A DNA stretch of 64,000 nucleotides from Pseudomonas yangonensis (GCF_009932725.1 NZ_BLJU01000018.1:1-64000), one strand, 5' to 3'; counted from the stretch's first letter, positions 51,422 through 61,055 are shown. The notes: generated from the letters alone by a model not told the origin. Numbers and translations: made by a program.

Positions 51422-52432
51422 CGACTGCAGCCCTTCCCGTCCTGCTCGGTGCCCGACCCAGACTTTGGCACGAACGACAAAACGCTTTTCGATCAGCTCA
51501 TAACTGCCCCAGGCGGCGACCGCGATCACCGGTACGCAGGCCGCGATCACGACGGCAGGCGCAAGATCCAGACGGGTCTGCAGGTACCAAGCCAGGGACA
51601 GTACGATCACGTGCAGCAGATAGACCGAATACGAACAGTCGCCCAGATGGCTCAGTAGCCGGTTGTCCTTGAACCAGGGCTCCATGGCGATACAGGCGGC
51701 GACGATCAACGCGCTCGGCAGCCCCCAATGCAGCAGGCGCATGGAGTTGTCGAAGTGGTAGATGGTCAGCAGCGAGGCCGCGATGACCAGCAGCGGCAGC
51801 CACAAGCCCTGGCGAATCCAGCCCCGCTTGTAGGCCACGCCCAGGAGCATGCCGAAGATGAACTCGTAGACGATGCTGTTGCGGTAGAAGTCGCTCATCC
51901 ACGGCTGGGTTGCCAGCAGGCTGAACGTGGCCAGGGCAAGGACGATGAACAGCAGGCGCAGACGCTCGGTTACAATGAAGGCCAGGGCGAACAGCAGGTA
52001 GAATAACATCTCGTAGTTCAGCGTCCAGCCGACGTTGAGCGTCGGATAGAGGCCGAAGCCCCCAGGATTTTCGGCGGGGATGAAGAACAGCGAGAGCAGC
52101 AAATGGTGTAGGTCGAACTCCTGCACGGGCATCACCTGATTGGCGAAGGCGATGATCAGCGCCGCGATCAATGAGTAGAGCCAGTAGGCCGGGACGATGC
52201 GCAGCACACGATTGAGCATGAAGCGCCAGGGGGTGATGGTCTTGCCCCGAGTGGACAGATAGATCACCAGCCCGCTGATGACGAAGAAGATATCGACGCC
52301 AACCGCCCCCCTTTCGGCGAACAGCCGCCCGACGAAGCTGTCGGCCTGAAAATTGAAGAACACCTGCATGACGTGATGAAACACCACAACCCAGGCCGCC
52401 AATGCCCGTAAAGCCTGCACTGAAACCAGCAT
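51413..52432 (-). CDS. Acyltransferase-3 family membrane protein
   Basis: 339 residues, about ten spans. Family marks are the first helix LVSVQALRALAAWVVVFHHVMQVFF with the catalytic-type His pair, GAVGVDIFFVISGLVIYL, and PWRFMLNRVLRIVPAYWLYS. Such enzymes O-acetylate or O-acylate cell-surface sugars (O-antigen, peptidoglycan or exported glycans). No polysaccharide cluster adjoins it, so the target is unknown. ATG 52432 opens on the family's usual N-terminus; a longer frame to 52561 has no support. Confidence 0.88.
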   Translation of the reverse strand: MLVSVQALRALAAWVVVFHHVMQVFFNFQADSFVGRLFAERGAVGVDIFFVISGLVIYLSTRGKTITPWRFMLNRVLRIVPAYWLYSLIAALIIAFANQVMPVQEFDLHHLLLSLFFIPAENPGGFGLYPTLNVGWTLNYEMLFYLLFALAFIVTERLRLLFIVLALATFSLLATQPWMSDFYRNSIVYEFIFGMLLGVAYKRGWIRQGLWLPLLVIAASLLTIYHFDNSMRLLHWGLPSALIVAACIAMEPWFKDNRLLSHLGDCSYSVYLLHVIVLSLAWYLQTRLDLAPAVVIAACVPVIAVAAWGSYELIEKRFVVRAKVWVGHRAGREGLQSLS

Positions 52433-52589
52433 GAAACCGCCATTCCCCTTGCGCTCAACTCGTAACCCGGCTGCCTGAATCAGGCAACTACAGGGTCCGA
52501 CCGCAGCGGGGGAAGAAAGGTCGGCGGCATAAACGGTGAACGACAGCAGCGCAGCGGACATCAGTATCCGCCACGCGCTGTTTTCGGTG

Positions 52590-54866
52590 CTAGAGGTTCT
52601 GGTAGCGGTTCATGTCCAGTACCCCGGCCTCCAGCGGCTGGGTTTCGCGGATATGCTCGGCCAGATCATGGAAATAACGCCAGAACTCGGGATGGCTGCG
52701 GCGTATGCCCCAGCGCTCGACGATACGCTCGAAGGATCGTGCGTCGCGCGCGCCTTCCATCTGCTTGACGAAGGCATCCACCTCTCCGGCTTTGACGTTG
52801 AAGAGAAAGTTCGGATAGCTGCTCATCACCTCGGGATAGAGGGTCAGGGTGTCCAGGCGTGGCTGATAGCGCAGCTCCTCACCCAACATGAAGGCGACAT
52901 TGCTGTGCGCGCGGTTGCGCAACAGGCTGTAGATCTCCCGCGAGCCGTCGCTCAGTTCCACTCGCAGCATGGTCGCTTCCGGCAGTTGATCGATCACTCG
53001 CAAACCGCCTGCCGGACGACTGGCCAGACGCGACAGCGCCTGTTCGGCATGTTGCAGCTCCTTGGGCAGACCGTCGCGATAACAGTGCGCACCAGCGCAG
53101 CGGTTGATCGGATCGGGACGCGCATTCAGCCTGTCATAGCGCTGCAGCAACTGTTCGGCGAACTGCTTCTTCGGATCCTTGCCACTCAGAGCGATAGCGC
53201 TCGGCGAACGGTGATCGACCGAGGTGTAGTCCAGCAGCATCTTCAGCTTGCCGCTGTTCTGGTACCAGTCGTCCAGGTAGGCCTCACGCGAACGAGCCGG
53301 CAGCAGGCGCAGGAAGTTCACCTCGGCGCCGTTACGGATCAGGTCGAAGTACAGGCGCGTCTGCGCCTGATGCGAGACATTGCCGAACACGTCGAAGTTG
53401 ACTACCAGCTGGTAGTAGGTGCGCTCCAGCAGCGGATAGTCCAGCCACCAGAGGGTCTGCGGTATCTCACCCAGCAGGCCTTTACGCACCGAGGCACTGT
53501 CGTGCTGGCGGAAGATCGACAACAACGCGTTGTCGTTGCCACTCCAGATATGTTCCCAGTCCGCCGGCGGCGCATCGGCGTAGGCTTCCCTGCGCAGGTT
53601 TTCATAATCGTTGCGCTTGTTGCGATAGTCGCGCCACAACCCCAGCAGATCGCCGATATCGTCGATCTGGCCGGGCATGGCCAAAAGCGGCGTGGCCTCG
53701 CGTCGATACTCGGCATCGGTGAGGTAAAGGTCATGTTCCGGGGCCTGGAACAGCGCCCAGAAATTGTCGCGAATCACGTCGGTGGCGATCTGCCCGCGGC
53801 ATACCGGGCCACGGATAAAGGTACGCACGAAGTATTCGGCGTTATCCAGCATGAACTGATAACGCGCCTGCGCCGGAATCGCGGCGAAGGTTTCGAACGG
53901 GTTGGCCCGACGTTGCGTCCCGTAGCCCGGCACGGCATCGAGTGCCCAGTCCTCTGCGAAGAACAGCGTCTTGACCCGGGCCAGCTTGTCCTCGCTCAGC
54001 GGATAGGTGATGTGCGTCTTGTGCACGATCACACCCTGGATCGGCCACAGGCGGTAGTAGAACTCCGAGCCCGGGTCATCGTTAGGTCGCCGCGTGGCGA
54101 TAGGGTCGATGGGTTTGCCGCTGGGGGTACGCGAGCGCACCATCTGGAAGAAGTGGCCAGGCTCGCCGCCCTCGAAGTGCAGATGCGCCAGGAACAGGTG
54201 CTCGTAGAGCCAGCGTGAGACCAGATCCTGCCGCGCACCCGGCGCGTTGAGGAAAGTCTCCCACTGCTCCACCTGACGCAACTCGACCGCGCTGGGTTTG
54301 AGCGCCTGCTCGGCGACCGGCGCCCCCTGCGCCAGCCACTGTTCCAGGGTGGCGTACTCTTCATCGTTCAGGCCGGCCACCGCGAACGGCATGCCGCCGT
54401 GGGGATTCTTCTGCGCATAGGCGGCGAACTCGCCCGGTAGTGGGCAGCTGTTACTGCGGGTGATGGCTATGTCGAGGTTGCCAGGAAGCTTGGCGTTGGG
54501 CTCGAGCGGCTGGCTGCGCCCAAGCTCCAGCATGCGCCTGATCAGTGCAGCCTGGCCGTTCTCGCCATCGAGCACCGAGTGAAAGTCGCGTTTACGCCAG
54601 GCCGCCTCGCCCTGCGCGTCCAGGTAGAGCCGTGTGGTGGCCTGCGCCTTGCTGCGCGTGCCGTCATAGACCAGCTGTTTGCTGGCCCCCCGCAGGACGC
54701 CCTCCCCGCTGCCGAGATTGAGCTGGCAGGGGGCGTCATAACAGGTATGGCACGCCACGCACTTGTGGGTGAGGATGGGCTGGACGTCATCGACGTAAGA
54801 AATCGCTTCGGCGCGGGCCAGGCCAGCTGCGAAGGAAAGAAAAAACAATGCAGCGGGCTTGAGCAT
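52590..54866 (-). CDS. cti: Cti, periplasmic fatty acid cis/trans isomerase
   Basis: 758 residues, full length. A signal peptide (about 1-20) leads to a heme c site, CVACH (36-40), close to CYDAPCQLNL, both standard in Cti. Further family blocks are KLPGNLDIAITRSNSCPLPGEFAAYA and PHGGMPFAVAGLNDEEYATLEQWLAQGAP. The enzyme turns cis-unsaturated membrane fatty acids into trans isomers, making the membrane more rigid after solvent, heat or metal stress. It is constitutive in P. putida and acts in the periplasm. It is divergent from metH, a usual pseudomonad neighbour. Confidence 0.94.
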   Translation of the reverse strand: MLKPAALFFLSFAAGLARAEAISYVDDVQPILTHKCVACHTCYDAPCQLNLGSGEGVLRGASKQLVYDGTRSKAQATTRLYLDAQGEAAWRKRDFHSVLDGENGQAALIRRMLELGRSQPLEPNAKLPGNLDIAITRSNSCPLPGEFAAYAQKNPHGGMPFAVAGLNDEEYATLEQWLAQGAPVAEQALKPSAVELRQVEQWETFLNAPGARQDLVSRWLYEHLFLAHLHFEGGEPGHFFQMVRSRTPSGKPIDPIATRRPNDDPGSEFYYRLWPIQGVIVHKTHITYPLSEDKLARVKTLFFAEDWALDAVPGYGTQRRANPFETFAAIPAQARYQFMLDNAEYFVRTFIRGPVCRGQIATDVIRDNFWALFQAPEHDLYLTDAEYRREATPLLAMPGQIDDIGDLLGLWRDYRNKRNDYENLRREAYADAPPADWEHIWSGNDNALLSIFRQHDSASVRKGLLGEIPQTLWWLDYPLLERTYYQLVVNFDVFGNVSHQAQTRLYFDLIRNGAEVNFLRLLPARSREAYLDDWYQNSGKLKMLLDYTSVDHRSPSAIALSGKDPKKQFAEQLLQRYDRLNARPDPINRCAGAHCYRDGLPKELQHAEQALSRLASRPAGGLRVIDQLPEATMLRVELSDGSREIYSLLRNRAHSNVAFMLGEELRYQPRLDTLTLYPEVMSSYPNFLFNVKAGEVDAFVKQMEGARDARSFERIVERWGIRRSHPEFWRYFHDLAEHIRETQPLEAGVLDMNRYQNL

Positions 54867-54923
54867 GGCCTCGTCCTTGGTTGCGATGCTGGCAATTCTA
54901 GCGAGACGGCGCCTCCAGCAACA

Positions 54924-54936
54924 TGAATGAAATTCA
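54924..54936 (+). promoter_or_regulatory. MetR-type box upstream of metH
   Basis: TGAA-TGAAA-TTCA at 54924-54936 fits the MetR consensus TGAA-N5-TTCA exactly and sits inside a larger perfect dyad, CATGAAT-GAA-ATTCATG (54922-54938). It is 82 bp before the metH ATG in the cti/metH divergent region. Confidence 0.65.
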
Positions 54937-55018
54937 TGAAAACCGCCGGAGCGCTCCAGAACCCTGCAGCTTTGCTATCATCGCGCACCTTTGTTCCCGC
55001 TTTGCTCAGGTAGTCCTC

Positions 55019-58000
55019 ATGTCCGATCGCAGCGCACGCCTCCAAGCCCTCCAGCAAGCCCTGAAGGAGCGCATCCTGATCCTCGACGGCGGCATGGGCA
55101 CAATGATCCAGAGCTACAAGCTGGAGGAAGCCGACTACCGTGGCGAGCGCTTCGCCGACTGGCCGAGCGACGTCAAGGGCAACAACGACCTGCTGCTGCT
55201 GACCCAGCCGCAGATCATCGCCGCCATCGAGAAGGCCTACCTGGATGCCGGTGCCGACATCCTGGAAACCAACACCTTCAACGCCACCCGCGTGTCGCAG
55301 GCCGACTACGACATGGAGGAGCTGGTCTACGAGCTGAACCTGGCCGGCGCCCGCGTGGCCCGTGAAGTCTGTGATGCCAAGACTCTGGAAACCCCGGATC
55401 GTCCGCGCTTCGTCGCAGGGGTGCTAGGCCCGACCAGCCGCACCTGCTCGATCTCCCCGGACGTCAACGACCCTGGCTACCGCAACGTCACCTTCGACGA
55501 GCTGGTGGAGAACTACACCGAAGCCACCCGCGGCCTGATCGAGGGCGGCGCCGACCTGATCCTGATCGAGACCATCTTCGATACCCTGAACGCCAAGGCG
55601 GCGATCTTCGCCGTGCAGCAGGTGTTCGAGGAAGACGGCGTCGAACTGCCGATCATGATCTCCGGCACCATCACCGACGCCTCCGGCCGCACCCTGTCCG
55701 GCCAGACCACCGAGGCGTTCTGGAACTCGGTGCGCCACGCCAAGCCGATTTCCGTGGGTCTGAACTGCGCCCTCGGTGCCAAGGACCTGCGCCCGTACCT
55801 GGAAGAGCTGGCCAACAAGGCCGACACCCATGTGTCCGCGCACCCCAACGCCGGCCTGCCCAACGCCTTCGGCGAGTACGACGAGTCGCCTGCCGAAATG
55901 GCGACGGTGGTGGAAGAGTTCGCCGCTTCGGGTTTCCTCAACATCATCGGCGGTTGCTGCGGCACCACCCCGGCGCATATCCAGGCGATCGCCGAGGCGG
56001 TGGCCAAGTACCCGCCGCGCGTGATCCCGGACATTCCCAAGGCCTGTCGCCTGTCGGGCCTGGAGCCCTTCACCATCGACCGCAACTCGCTGTTCGTGAA
56101 CGTCGGTGAGCGCACCAACATCACCGGCAGCGCCAAGTTCGCCCGGCTGATCCGCGAGGAGAATTACACCGAGGCCCTGGAAGTCGCCCTGCAGCAGGTG
56201 GAAGCGGGCGCCCAGGTGATCGACATCAACATGGACGAAGGCATGCTGGACTCCAAGGCCGCCATGGTCAGGTTCCTCAACCTGATCGCCGGCGAGCCGG
56301 ACATCTCCCGCGTGCCGATCATGATCGACTCCTCCAAGTGGGAGGTGATCGAAGCGGGCCTGAAATGCATCCAGGGCAAGGGCATCGTCAACTCCATTTC
56401 CATGAAGGAAGGCGTCGAGCAGTTCAAGCACCACGCCCGCCTGTGCAAGCGCTATGGCGCCGCCGTGGTGGTAATGGCCTTCGACGAGGTCGGCCAGGCC
56501 GACACCGCCGCGCGCAAGAAGGAAATCTGCCAGCGCAGCTACGACATCCTGGTGAACGAAGTGGGCTTCCCGCCCGAAGACATCATCTTCGACCCGAATA
56601 TCTTCGCCGTGGCCACCGGCATCGAGGAGCACAACAACTACGCGGTGGACTTCATCGAAGCCTGCGCCTATATCCGCGACCAGCTGCCCTTCGCGCTGTC
56701 CAGTGGCGGCGTGTCCAACGTGTCGTTCTCCTTCCGTGGCAACAACCCGGTGCGCGAAGCGATCCACTCGGTGTTCCTCTACTACGCCATCCAGAACGGC
56801 CTGACCATGGGTATCGTCAACGCCGGCCAACTGGAGATCTACGACGAGATTCCCAAGGAGCTGCGCGACGCGGTCGAGGACGTGGTGCTCAACCGCAACG
56901 AGGGCGCCACCGAGGCGCTGCTGGCCATCGCCGACAAGTACAAGGGCGACGGCGCCGCCAAGGAAGTCGAGAACGAGGAATGGCGCTCGCTGCCGGTGGA
57001 CAAGCGCCTGGAACACGCGCTGGTCAAGGGCATCACTGCCTTCATCGTCGAAGACACCGAAGAGTGCCGTCAGCAGTGCGCACGCCCCATCGAGGTGATC
57101 GAAGGGCCGCTGATGGCCGGCATGAACGTGGTCGGCGACCTGTTCGGCTCGGGCAAGATGTTCCTGCCGCAGGTGGTCAAATCCGCGCGGGTAATGAAGC
57201 AGGCCGTGGCGCACCTGATCCCCTTCATCGAAGCCGAGAAAGGCGACAAGCCGGAGGCCAAGGGCAAGATACTCATGGCCACGGTCAAGGGCGACGTGCA
57301 CGACATCGGCAAGAATATCGTCGGCGTGGTTCTTGGGTGTAATGGCTACGATATCGTCGACCTGGGCGTGATGGTGCCGGCGGAGAAGATCCTGCAGACC
57401 GCGCGCGACGAGAAATGCGACATCATCGGCCTGTCCGGGCTGATCACCCCCTCGCTGGACGAGATGGTCCATGTCGCCAAGGAAATGCAGCGCCAGGGCT
57501 TTACCCTGCCGCTGATGATCGGCGGCGCCACCACCTCCAAGGCGCACACGGCGGTGAAGATCGACCCGCAGTACAGCAACGACGCCGTGGTCTACGTCAC
57601 CGACGCCTCGCGGGCCGTGGGCGTGGCCACCCAGCTGCTGTCCAAGGAGCTCAAGGCCGACTTCGTGCAGAAGAACCGCGAGGAATACGTGGTGGTGCGC
57701 GAGCGCACCGCCGCCCGCGCGACCCGCACCGAGCGCTTGAGCTATGCCGATGCCATCGCCAACAAGCCGGCCTTCGACTGGAACGGCTACGTCGCGCCGA
57801 AACCGGGCTTCACTGGCGCGCAGGTGCTGGACGACATAGACCTCTATGTGCTGGCCGAGTACATCGACTGGACGCCCTTCTTCATCTCCTGGGATCTGGC
57901 CGGCAAGTATCCACGCATCCTCACCGACGAGATCGTCGGCGAAGCCGCCACCAGCCTGTTCAACGACGCCCAGGCGATGCTGAAGAAGCTGATCGACGAG

Positions 58001-58729
58001 AAACTGATCAAGGCTCGTGCGGTCTTCGGCTTCTGGCCCGCCAATCAGGTGCGTGACGACGATATCGAAGTCTACGGTGACAACGGCGAACAGCTCGCCA
58101 CCCTGCACCACCTGCGTCAGCAAACCATCAAGCCCGATGGCAAGCCGAATCTGTCCTTGGCCGACTTCGTCGCACCGAAGGAAAGCGGCATTACGGATTA
58201 TGTAGGTGGCTTTATCACCACCGCCGGCATCGGCGCCGAGGAAGTGGCCAAGGCCTACGAGGCCAAAGGCGACGACTACAACTCGATCATGGTCAAGGCC
58301 CTGGCCGACCGCCTGGCCGAAGCCTGCGCCGAGTGGCTGCACGAGCGCGTGCGCAAGGAGTACTGGGGTTACGCAGCGGACGAGCAACTGGACAACGAGG
58401 CGCTGATCCGCGAGCAGTACAAGGGCATCCGCCCTGCCCCTGGCTACCCGGCCTGCCCGGATCACACCGAGAAGGCCACGCTGTTCAAACTGCTCGACCC
58501 TGAGGCCGACTACAACCAGGCCGGCCGCAGCGGCGTGTTCCTCACCGAGCACTACGCCATGTTCCCGGCCGCCGCCGTTTCCGGCTGGTACTTCGCTCAC
58601 CCCGAGGCGCAGTACTTCGCCGTGGGCAAGGTCGACAAGGATCAGATCGAGCGCTACAGCGAGCGCAAGGGTCAAGACCTCGCCATCAGCGAGCGCTGGC
58701 TGGCGCCGAACCTCGGCTACGACGACTGA
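55019..58729 (+). CDS. metH: MetH, cobalamin-dependent methionine synthase
   Basis: 1236 residues, full length. Domains in order: homocysteine/zinc domain (about 1-330, zinc cysteines including NIIGGCCGTTP), methyltetrahydrofolate domain (about 360-620), cobalamin domain (about 650-895) with lower axial ligand His761 in GDVHDIGKNIVG, and the S-adenosylmethionine activation domain (about 900-1236). The enzyme moves a methyl group from methyltetrahydrofolate to homocysteine through cob(I)alamin. AGGTAG stands just before ATG 55019. Confidence 0.96.
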   Translation: MSDRSARLQALQQALKERILILDGGMGTMIQSYKLEEADYRGERFADWPSDVKGNNDLLLLTQPQIIAAIEKAYLDAGADILETNTFNATRVSQADYDMEELVYELNLAGARVAREVCDAKTLETPDRPRFVAGVLGPTSRTCSISPDVNDPGYRNVTFDELVENYTEATRGLIEGGADLILIETIFDTLNAKAAIFAVQQVFEEDGVELPIMISGTITDASGRTLSGQTTEAFWNSVRHAKPISVGLNCALGAKDLRPYLEELANKADTHVSAHPNAGLPNAFGEYDESPAEMATVVEEFAASGFLNIIGGCCGTTPAHIQAIAEAVAKYPPRVIPDIPKACRLSGLEPFTIDRNSLFVNVGERTNITGSAKFARLIREENYTEALEVALQQVEAGAQVIDINMDEGMLDSKAAMVRFLNLIAGEPDISRVPIMIDSSKWEVIEAGLKCIQGKGIVNSISMKEGVEQFKHHARLCKRYGAAVVVMAFDEVGQADTAARKKEICQRSYDILVNEVGFPPEDIIFDPNIFAVATGIEEHNNYAVDFIEACAYIRDQLPFALSSGGVSNVSFSFRGNNPVREAIHSVFLYYAIQNGLTMGIVNAGQLEIYDEIPKELRDAVEDVVLNRNEGATEALLAIADKYKGDGAAKEVENEEWRSLPVDKRLEHALVKGITAFIVEDTEECRQQCARPIEVIEGPLMAGMNVVGDLFGSGKMFLPQVVKSARVMKQAVAHLIPFIEAEKGDKPEAKGKILMATVKGDVHDIGKNIVGVVLGCNGYDIVDLGVMVPAEKILQTARDEKCDIIGLSGLITPSLDEMVHVAKEMQRQGFTLPLMIGGATTSKAHTAVKIDPQYSNDAVVYVTDASRAVGVATQLLSKELKADFVQKNREEYVVVRERTAARATRTERLSYADAIANKPAFDWNGYVAPKPGFTGAQVLDDIDLYVLAEYIDWTPFFISWDLAGKYPRILTDEIVGEAATSLFNDAQAMLKKLIDEKLIKARAVFGFWPANQVRDDDIEVYGDNGEQLATLHHLRQQTIKPDGKPNLSLADFVAPKESGITDYVGGFITTAGIGAEEVAKAYEAKGDDYNSIMVKALADRLAEACAEWLHERVRKEYWGYAADEQLDNEALIREQYKGIRPAPGYPACPDHTEKATLFKLLDPEADYNQAGRSGVFLTEHYAMFPAAAVSGWYFAHPEAQYFAVGKVDKDQIERYSERKGQDLAISERWLAPNLGYDD

Positions 58730-58736
58730 TGCAAAC

Positions 58737-58760
58737 GAGCCCGCGATAGCGGGCTCTTTT
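58737..58760 (+). terminator. Terminator after metH
   Basis: GAGCCCGC (58737-58744), loop GATA, GCGGGCTC (58749-58756), then TTTT. It stands 8 bp past the stop. Confidence 0.88.
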
Positions 58761-58870
58761 CATTCTAAGAGAGACGACTCGCGCCGATCATCGAAAAACA
58801 CGAACTCCCACGCCGGAACACCGCTCCAACTCATGTCGAGCCAATTCGGCTCATTCGACGGAGCGATGAC

Positions 58871-59206
58871 ATGCACAAGCACAGCCTTGCAGTCCTGGCC
58901 GTAGCGGCCGTGATGACCGGTTGCTCGACCATCGAGAACCCGGTCGACTACGTGACCTTTCGCAACGAACCTCTGGTCAAGCAGGTCGACCATGGCATGA
59001 CCAGGGAACAGGTACGCACCCTTGGCGGCCCGCCCTCATCGGAAGTGCGCAACAGCGTCACCGGCGGCACCTGCAATAACTACGTGATGAATGTCGACGG
59101 GGTGGAACAGCCTTATTACGTGGACTTCGACGTCAACGACCGCGTCGACAGCAAGGGCTTCATGACCTGCGAACAGCATCAGGGCAATCAGCGCAAAAGG
59201 CTCTGA
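58871..59206 (+). CDS. osmE: OsmE-family outer-membrane lipoprotein
   Basis: 111 residues. A lipoprotein signal with lipobox MTGC (Cys18) precedes an SmpA/OmlA-like fold: VKQVDHGMTREQVRTLGGPPSSEV, GGTCNNYVM, and YVDFDVNDRVDSKGFMTCEQH. OsmE proteins are induced by osmotic stress; the exact role is unclear. A long palindrome follows at 59213. Confidence 0.88.
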   Translation: MHKHSLAVLAVAAVMTGCSTIENPVDYVTFRNEPLVKQVDHGMTREQVRTLGGPPSSEVRNSVTGGTCNNYVMNVDGVEQPYYVDFDVNDRVDSKGFMTCEQHQGNQRKRL

Positions 59207-59212
59207 ATACGG

Positions 59213-59240
59213 TCAGCCCCGCTGCATGCAGCGGGGCTGA
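59213..59240. terminator. Perfect 28-bp palindrome between osmE and a small gene
   Basis: TCAGCCCCGCTGCA pairs with its exact complement TGCAGCGGGGCTGA with no spacer. It lies between the osmE stop and the stop of the convergent 28-residue gene, so a bidirectional terminator is likely, though no T run follows. Confidence 0.65.
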
Positions 59241-59245
59241 TGGGT

Positions 59246-59332
59246 CTAGAAGATGAGTTTAAACAGCCCGATCACCACGATCAGGCCGATGATGAAAATG
59301 ATACCGGCGGTACCGCCTATGAATTTCAGCAT
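59246..59332 (-). CDS. 28-residue hydrophobic small protein
   Basis: An 87-base frame encodes 28 residues: a Lys near each end flanks one hydrophobic helix (MLKFIGGTAGIIFIIGLIVV, then IGLFKLIF), so a single-pass inner-membrane peptide is predicted. A strong ribosome site, AAGGAG, stands 7 bases before the ATG at 59332, and a palindromic terminator-like element follows the stop. These features together make it more convincing than a chance frame. I do not recognise a family. Confidence 0.7.
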   Translation of the reverse strand: MLKFIGGTAGIIFIIGLIVVIGLFKLIF

Positions 59333-59418
59333 GCTGACGCTCCTTTTTTGGGGGTTCACGAGTTGTGACCCGGCGAGAACGTCAGCGTTTAGCTTTTTTC
59401 CATCTGCGACAGCATTGA

Positions 59419-59712
59419 TCAGGCGCCCGGGCGGCGAACGATCTTGATGCTGTATTCCATCTGCGGTTTACGCGTCATGCTCACGGCGCGCCGGGTGACG
59501 GTGTCCAGGGTGATGTTCCAGAAGCCGCTGGAGGGCACCCGTATCTTCGCCGGGAACTTGATGAAGGCGCCGCCGTGGTAACTGTGCCGACCACGGTTCC
59601 TGAATGCGCGAAAGTTGGCATCGTTCATCAGGCGGATGTTGCAGGGTTGCGAACACTGGATGACCACCAGATCGCCCTCTTCCAGATGCTCGCGTTGATG
59701 GATGAATTTCAT
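59419..59712 (-). CDS. DUF1883 family protein
   Basis: 97 residues. DUF1883 marks: HLEEGDLVVIQCSQPCNIRLMNDANFRAFRNRGRHSYHGGAF, then VPSSGFWNITLDT. All-beta, soluble, function unknown. ATG 59712 was chosen since the preceding longer frame shows no family sequence; no strong ribosome site is visible. Confidence 0.78.
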   Translation of the reverse strand: MKFIHQREHLEEGDLVVIQCSQPCNIRLMNDANFRAFRNRGRHSYHGGAFIKFPAKIRVPSSGFWNITLDTVTRRAVSMTRKPQMEYSIKIVRRPGA

Positions 59713-59851
59713 CGTATTCGGACTCGGTGGTGAAACGGGGGCGCAATAGTGCCGCAAGCGGCGCGGCATCGCCAGCACAGCTGACGACTCGCTTGCCGTC
59801 CAGGCACATGCTGCCTAGCATGCGCGCCCACAATTGCCATGCCCTGCCGCC

Positions 59852-60898
59852 ATGAAAGCCGTGCTCGACCACATCCCCGCTCTTATCGCACTGCTCAAGC
59901 GCTATCCCGGCCTGGTTGCGCTGTTCGGCTTCTGCTCGGGCTTGGCCAGTTTTCTTTTGGTCGACCGCCAGGCGCATCTGGCCAAGGTCTTGGGCGTGGT
60001 GCTGGTGATCAGCTGGGTCTGGCTGATTCTGGAAAACCTGCTGCGCGAGCGCATTGCCCAGCGCTTCGGCTTCGAGCTGCCGCTGCCGTTGCTGCGCTAC
60101 GGCACGCAGATGATCCATCAGGAAAGTCTGTTCTTCGTCCTGCCGTTCTTTTTCATCACCACGACCTGGAACAGCGGGCAGTTGCTGTTCAGCGGCCTGC
60201 TGGCGATTGCTGCGCTGGCTTCGATCACCGACCCGATCTACTACCGCTGGCTGGCGCCTAGACGCTGGCTGCTGTTGATCTTTCACAGCCTGACGCTGTT
60301 CACGGTAACGCTGACTGCGCTGCCGATCATCTTTCACCTGAGCACGCCGCAGAGCTATCGCATCGCCCTGGCGGTCGCCACGTTGCTGGCATTACCGAGC
60401 CTTCCGGGGCTAATCGGTCTCGCTGGCTGGCGACGTAGCCTGCTGCTGGCTGTCTTGCCGCTGGCCATGGCCAGCGCGGGCTGGATGGCGCGGGTTTGGG
60501 TCCCGCCGGCGACGTTGTGGCTGACGGAAGTGGCGATCAGTGACCGCTTCGATGGTGAGCAGCGAGCGCCAGGTGCCAGTCTGAAACGGGTTACACCGCA
60601 GCAGCTGCATGATGATGGGCTCTACGCCTACACCGCGATCAATGCCCCGCGCGGCCTAAACGAGCGCATCTATCACATCTGGCAGCACAATGGCCGGGAA
60701 GTCGATCGCATCGCCCTGGACATCAGCGGCGGGCGCAAGCAGGGCTATCGCGCCTGGACGCATAAGCTCAATTTCCCCGCCTCGCCCGAGGGGCGCTGGC
60801 AGGTTCGGGTCGTCACCGAGGCCGGGCAGATGATCGGTGTGCTGCGCTTCGAGGTGGTCTCTTCGGCGCCACGCGAGCCGACCACTCCACCGTTCTAA
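59852..60898 (+). CDS. DUF5924/DUF2914 membrane protein
   Basis: 348 residues. Seven or so spans fill about residues 1-225 (DUF5924-like: VALFGFCSGLASFLLVDRQAHLAKVLGVVLVISW, QMIHQESLFFVLPFFFITTTWNSGQ). A periplasmic C-terminal domain (about 250-340) is DUF2914-like: GLYAYTAINAPRGLNERIYHIWQHNGREVDRIAL and RAWTHKLNFPASPEGRWQVRVVTEAGQMIG. Function unknown. ATG 59852 lacks a strong ribosome site. Confidence 0.8.
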   Translation: MKAVLDHIPALIALLKRYPGLVALFGFCSGLASFLLVDRQAHLAKVLGVVLVISWVWLILENLLRERIAQRFGFELPLPLLRYGTQMIHQESLFFVLPFFFITTTWNSGQLLFSGLLAIAALASITDPIYYRWLAPRRWLLLIFHSLTLFTVTLTALPIIFHLSTPQSYRIALAVATLLALPSLPGLIGLAGWRRSLLLAVLPLAMASAGWMARVWVPPATLWLTEVAISDRFDGEQRAPGASLKRVTPQQLHDDGLYAYTAINAPRGLNERIYHIWQHNGREVDRIALDISGGRKQGYRAWTHKLNFPASPEGRWQVRVVTEAGQMIGVLRFEVVSSAPREPTTPPF

Positions 60899-60962
60899 TA
60901 ACGGAAGTTCGCGGTGACTCTTGCGCCGCTCGCCGGCACCGCTCCAAGCGCTTGCAAAGAGC

Positions 60963-61031
60963 CGTGTCGCGGAGCCTGGCCTGCGTAGCCGATCTCGTGC
61001 CCTCCGCTGAAACGGCCTACGCAGGGACACG
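60963..61031 (+). promoter_or_regulatory. Extended hairpin in the leader of the RlmN-like gene
   Basis: CGTGTC (60963-60968) pairs with GACACG (61026-61031) and CCTGCGTAG (60980-60988) pairs with CTACGCAGG (61017-61025), with a shorter GCCG/CGGC extension inside. The stem ends 25 bp before the ATG at 61056 and could influence translation. Confidence 0.5.
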
Positions 61032-61055
61032 TCGCGGTGGTAGCATGCGCGCCCC

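Noticed and set aside
55424..58675. Very long minus-strand open frame opposite metH
   Set aside because: It is the antisense of the conserved MetH gene in high-GC DNA; the protein is low in recognisable domains and rich in His/Asp/Val as expected of a codon shadow.
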